DNA of 13,254 bases, taken from the NCBI GenBank assembly GCA_964635875.1, contig CAZWRK010000112.1, positions 1 through 13,254 of the forward strand, in the 5' to 3' direction. Shown here piece after piece: positions 12,728 through 13,254 of this stretch. The number at the start of each line of letters is the position of its first letter. Within the stretch, counting starts at the first letter, position 1. The translations under genes were made by a program, and so were the position numbers. The notes under the pieces were generated by a model. The model made no database searches. It was not told the DNA's origin and worked only from the letters and a program-made list of their open reading frames with translations. This DNA comes from CAZWRK01 sp964635875 (GTDB lineage: Bacteria; Pseudomonadota; Gammaproteobacteria; Burkholderiales; Aquaspirillaceae).

Positions 12728-13230
12728 TGGCGACCATGGCACAGTTCGCGCAGCGTGGTCGCACGACGCTCAAGTCCGTGCTTTCGTCCCACGTCGACAC
12801 GCGCCGCCGGCTGCAGATAAAGGGCGACAGCGGAGTCACTGTGCGTCAGCGGAACGGGCGCCTGGTCATCGGCTCGGTGGCGCAGGTTTCGCGCGGATCC
12901 ACCCCGTGGCGCTACTCGGTTGACCAGGCTGCCCGCACCACCGTCACCGTCGCGACGGGCGACGTGATCGAACACACCGTGATTCCCTATACCTGCCCGT
13001 CTGCTGTTGTCAGCGTCACCGGCGGCACCCCTACAGAGCCGCACCACATCGTGCTGCAGCATGTCCGCGGGGGTCCACCATCGATCCTCCCGGTGGCAAG
13101 CGCGGAGAAGCCGGTGTCGGAACCAGGCGTGTTTCGCTGCACCCTGTACGACGTAGGCATCGTGCGGGGCCGGGTGAGGGTCTTCGCGCAGCGTAGATTC
13201 GGAGACATCGACGTGCCGGGGTACGTGTGA
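12727..13230 (+). CDS. Unknown tail-region protein
   Basis: A 167-residue protein, coupled to the previous gene by TGATG. The N-terminus is basic and helical (MATMAQFAQRGRTTLKSVLS). The rest alternates short strands with Gly/Thr/Pro turns (GVTVRQRNGRLVIGSVAQVS, TTVTVATGDVIEHTVI, VVSVTGGTPTEPHHIVLQHV) and ends RVRVFAQRRFGDIDVPGYV. The strand-turn pattern suggests an Ig-like or beta-sandwich virion protein, and the position fits a distal tail or baseplate-type component. No family motif is recognised. Confidence 0.65.
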   Translation: MATMAQFAQRGRTTLKSVLSSHVDTRRRLQIKGDSGVTVRQRNGRLVIGSVAQVSRGSTPWRYSVDQAARTTVTVATGDVIEHTVIPYTCPSAVVSVTGGTPTEPHHIVLQHVRGGPPSILPVASAEKPVSEPGVFRCTLYDVGIVRGRVRVFAQRRFGDIDVPGYV

Positions 13231-13254
13231 GGTGGGCGTCTGTCATCCTGTTCG
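13227..13254 (+). CDS. Possible start of the next tail gene, cut by the window end
   Basis: A GTG at 13227 overlaps the previous TGA (GTGA, the same coupling used between the terminase genes) and opens a frame reading VRWASVILF to the window edge. The basic-then-hydrophobic start could be a membrane or hydrophobic N-terminus. Only nine codons are visible, so the call is tentative. Confidence 0.35.

Overview
The window is the head-to-tail morphogenesis block of a tailed double-stranded DNA phage or prophage. Every convincing gene is on the + strand, and the genes are packed end to end with 1-8 nt overlaps or short gaps. The order is the classic one: small terminase, large terminase, portal, scaffold, major capsid protein, decoration-type protein, head-tail connectors, Mu gpF-like protein, gp10-like protein, tail terminator candidate, tail tube, chaperone candidate, tape measure, distal tail. 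A tail-tube candidate and a tape measure without any sheath gene suggest a long non-contractile (siphovirus-like) tail. The DNA is GC-rich, with G/C-heavy third codon positions, which points to a high-GC bacterial host, but no host gene, integrase, repressor or lysis gene is present, so the host and lifestyle cannot be named.

Layout. 1-324: a small unknown ORF. 341-2019: small and large terminase. 2046-3524: portal. 3617-4273: scaffold. 4307-5437: P22-type coat protein with an inserted domain, followed by a 14-bp hairpin. 5518-7555: a decoration-like protein with a signal-peptide-like N-terminus, a tiny K/A/E-tailed protein, a connector candidate and a Mu gpF-like minor head protein. 7572-7646: a tRNA with CAU anticodon and encoded CCA. 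7653-9701: gp10-like protein, tail terminator candidate, a beta-rich protein and the tail tube candidate. 9707-12360: chaperone candidate and tape measure. 12362-13230: two unknown tail-region proteins. A further gene probably starts at 13227 and runs off the window. No gene-free stretch exceeds about 100 bases, and I see no convincing promoter. The block looks like one long late transcript.

The most unusual signal is a short repeat family at gene junctions. Five related elements, with core TTGAT-RCN-GCGGCCA, lie near 321, 2023, 3519, 7552 and 8157. In four of the five the TGA in the element is the stop codon of the upstream gene. In two, the downstream ATG lies exactly 16 nt after that stop. 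In a third, the tRNA begins at exactly the same offset. Starts served by these elements lack a Shine-Dalgarno sequence, while the capsid, decoration-like, small K/A/E and tail-tube genes have clear ones. The embedded tRNA resembles bacterial initiator tRNA in its 3' half and has an unpaired 1:72 position, and its CCA end lies 6 nt before the ATG of the next gene. Whether the repeats are recombination linkers, RNA-processing or translation signals, or relics of former insertions cannot be decided from this sequence alone.
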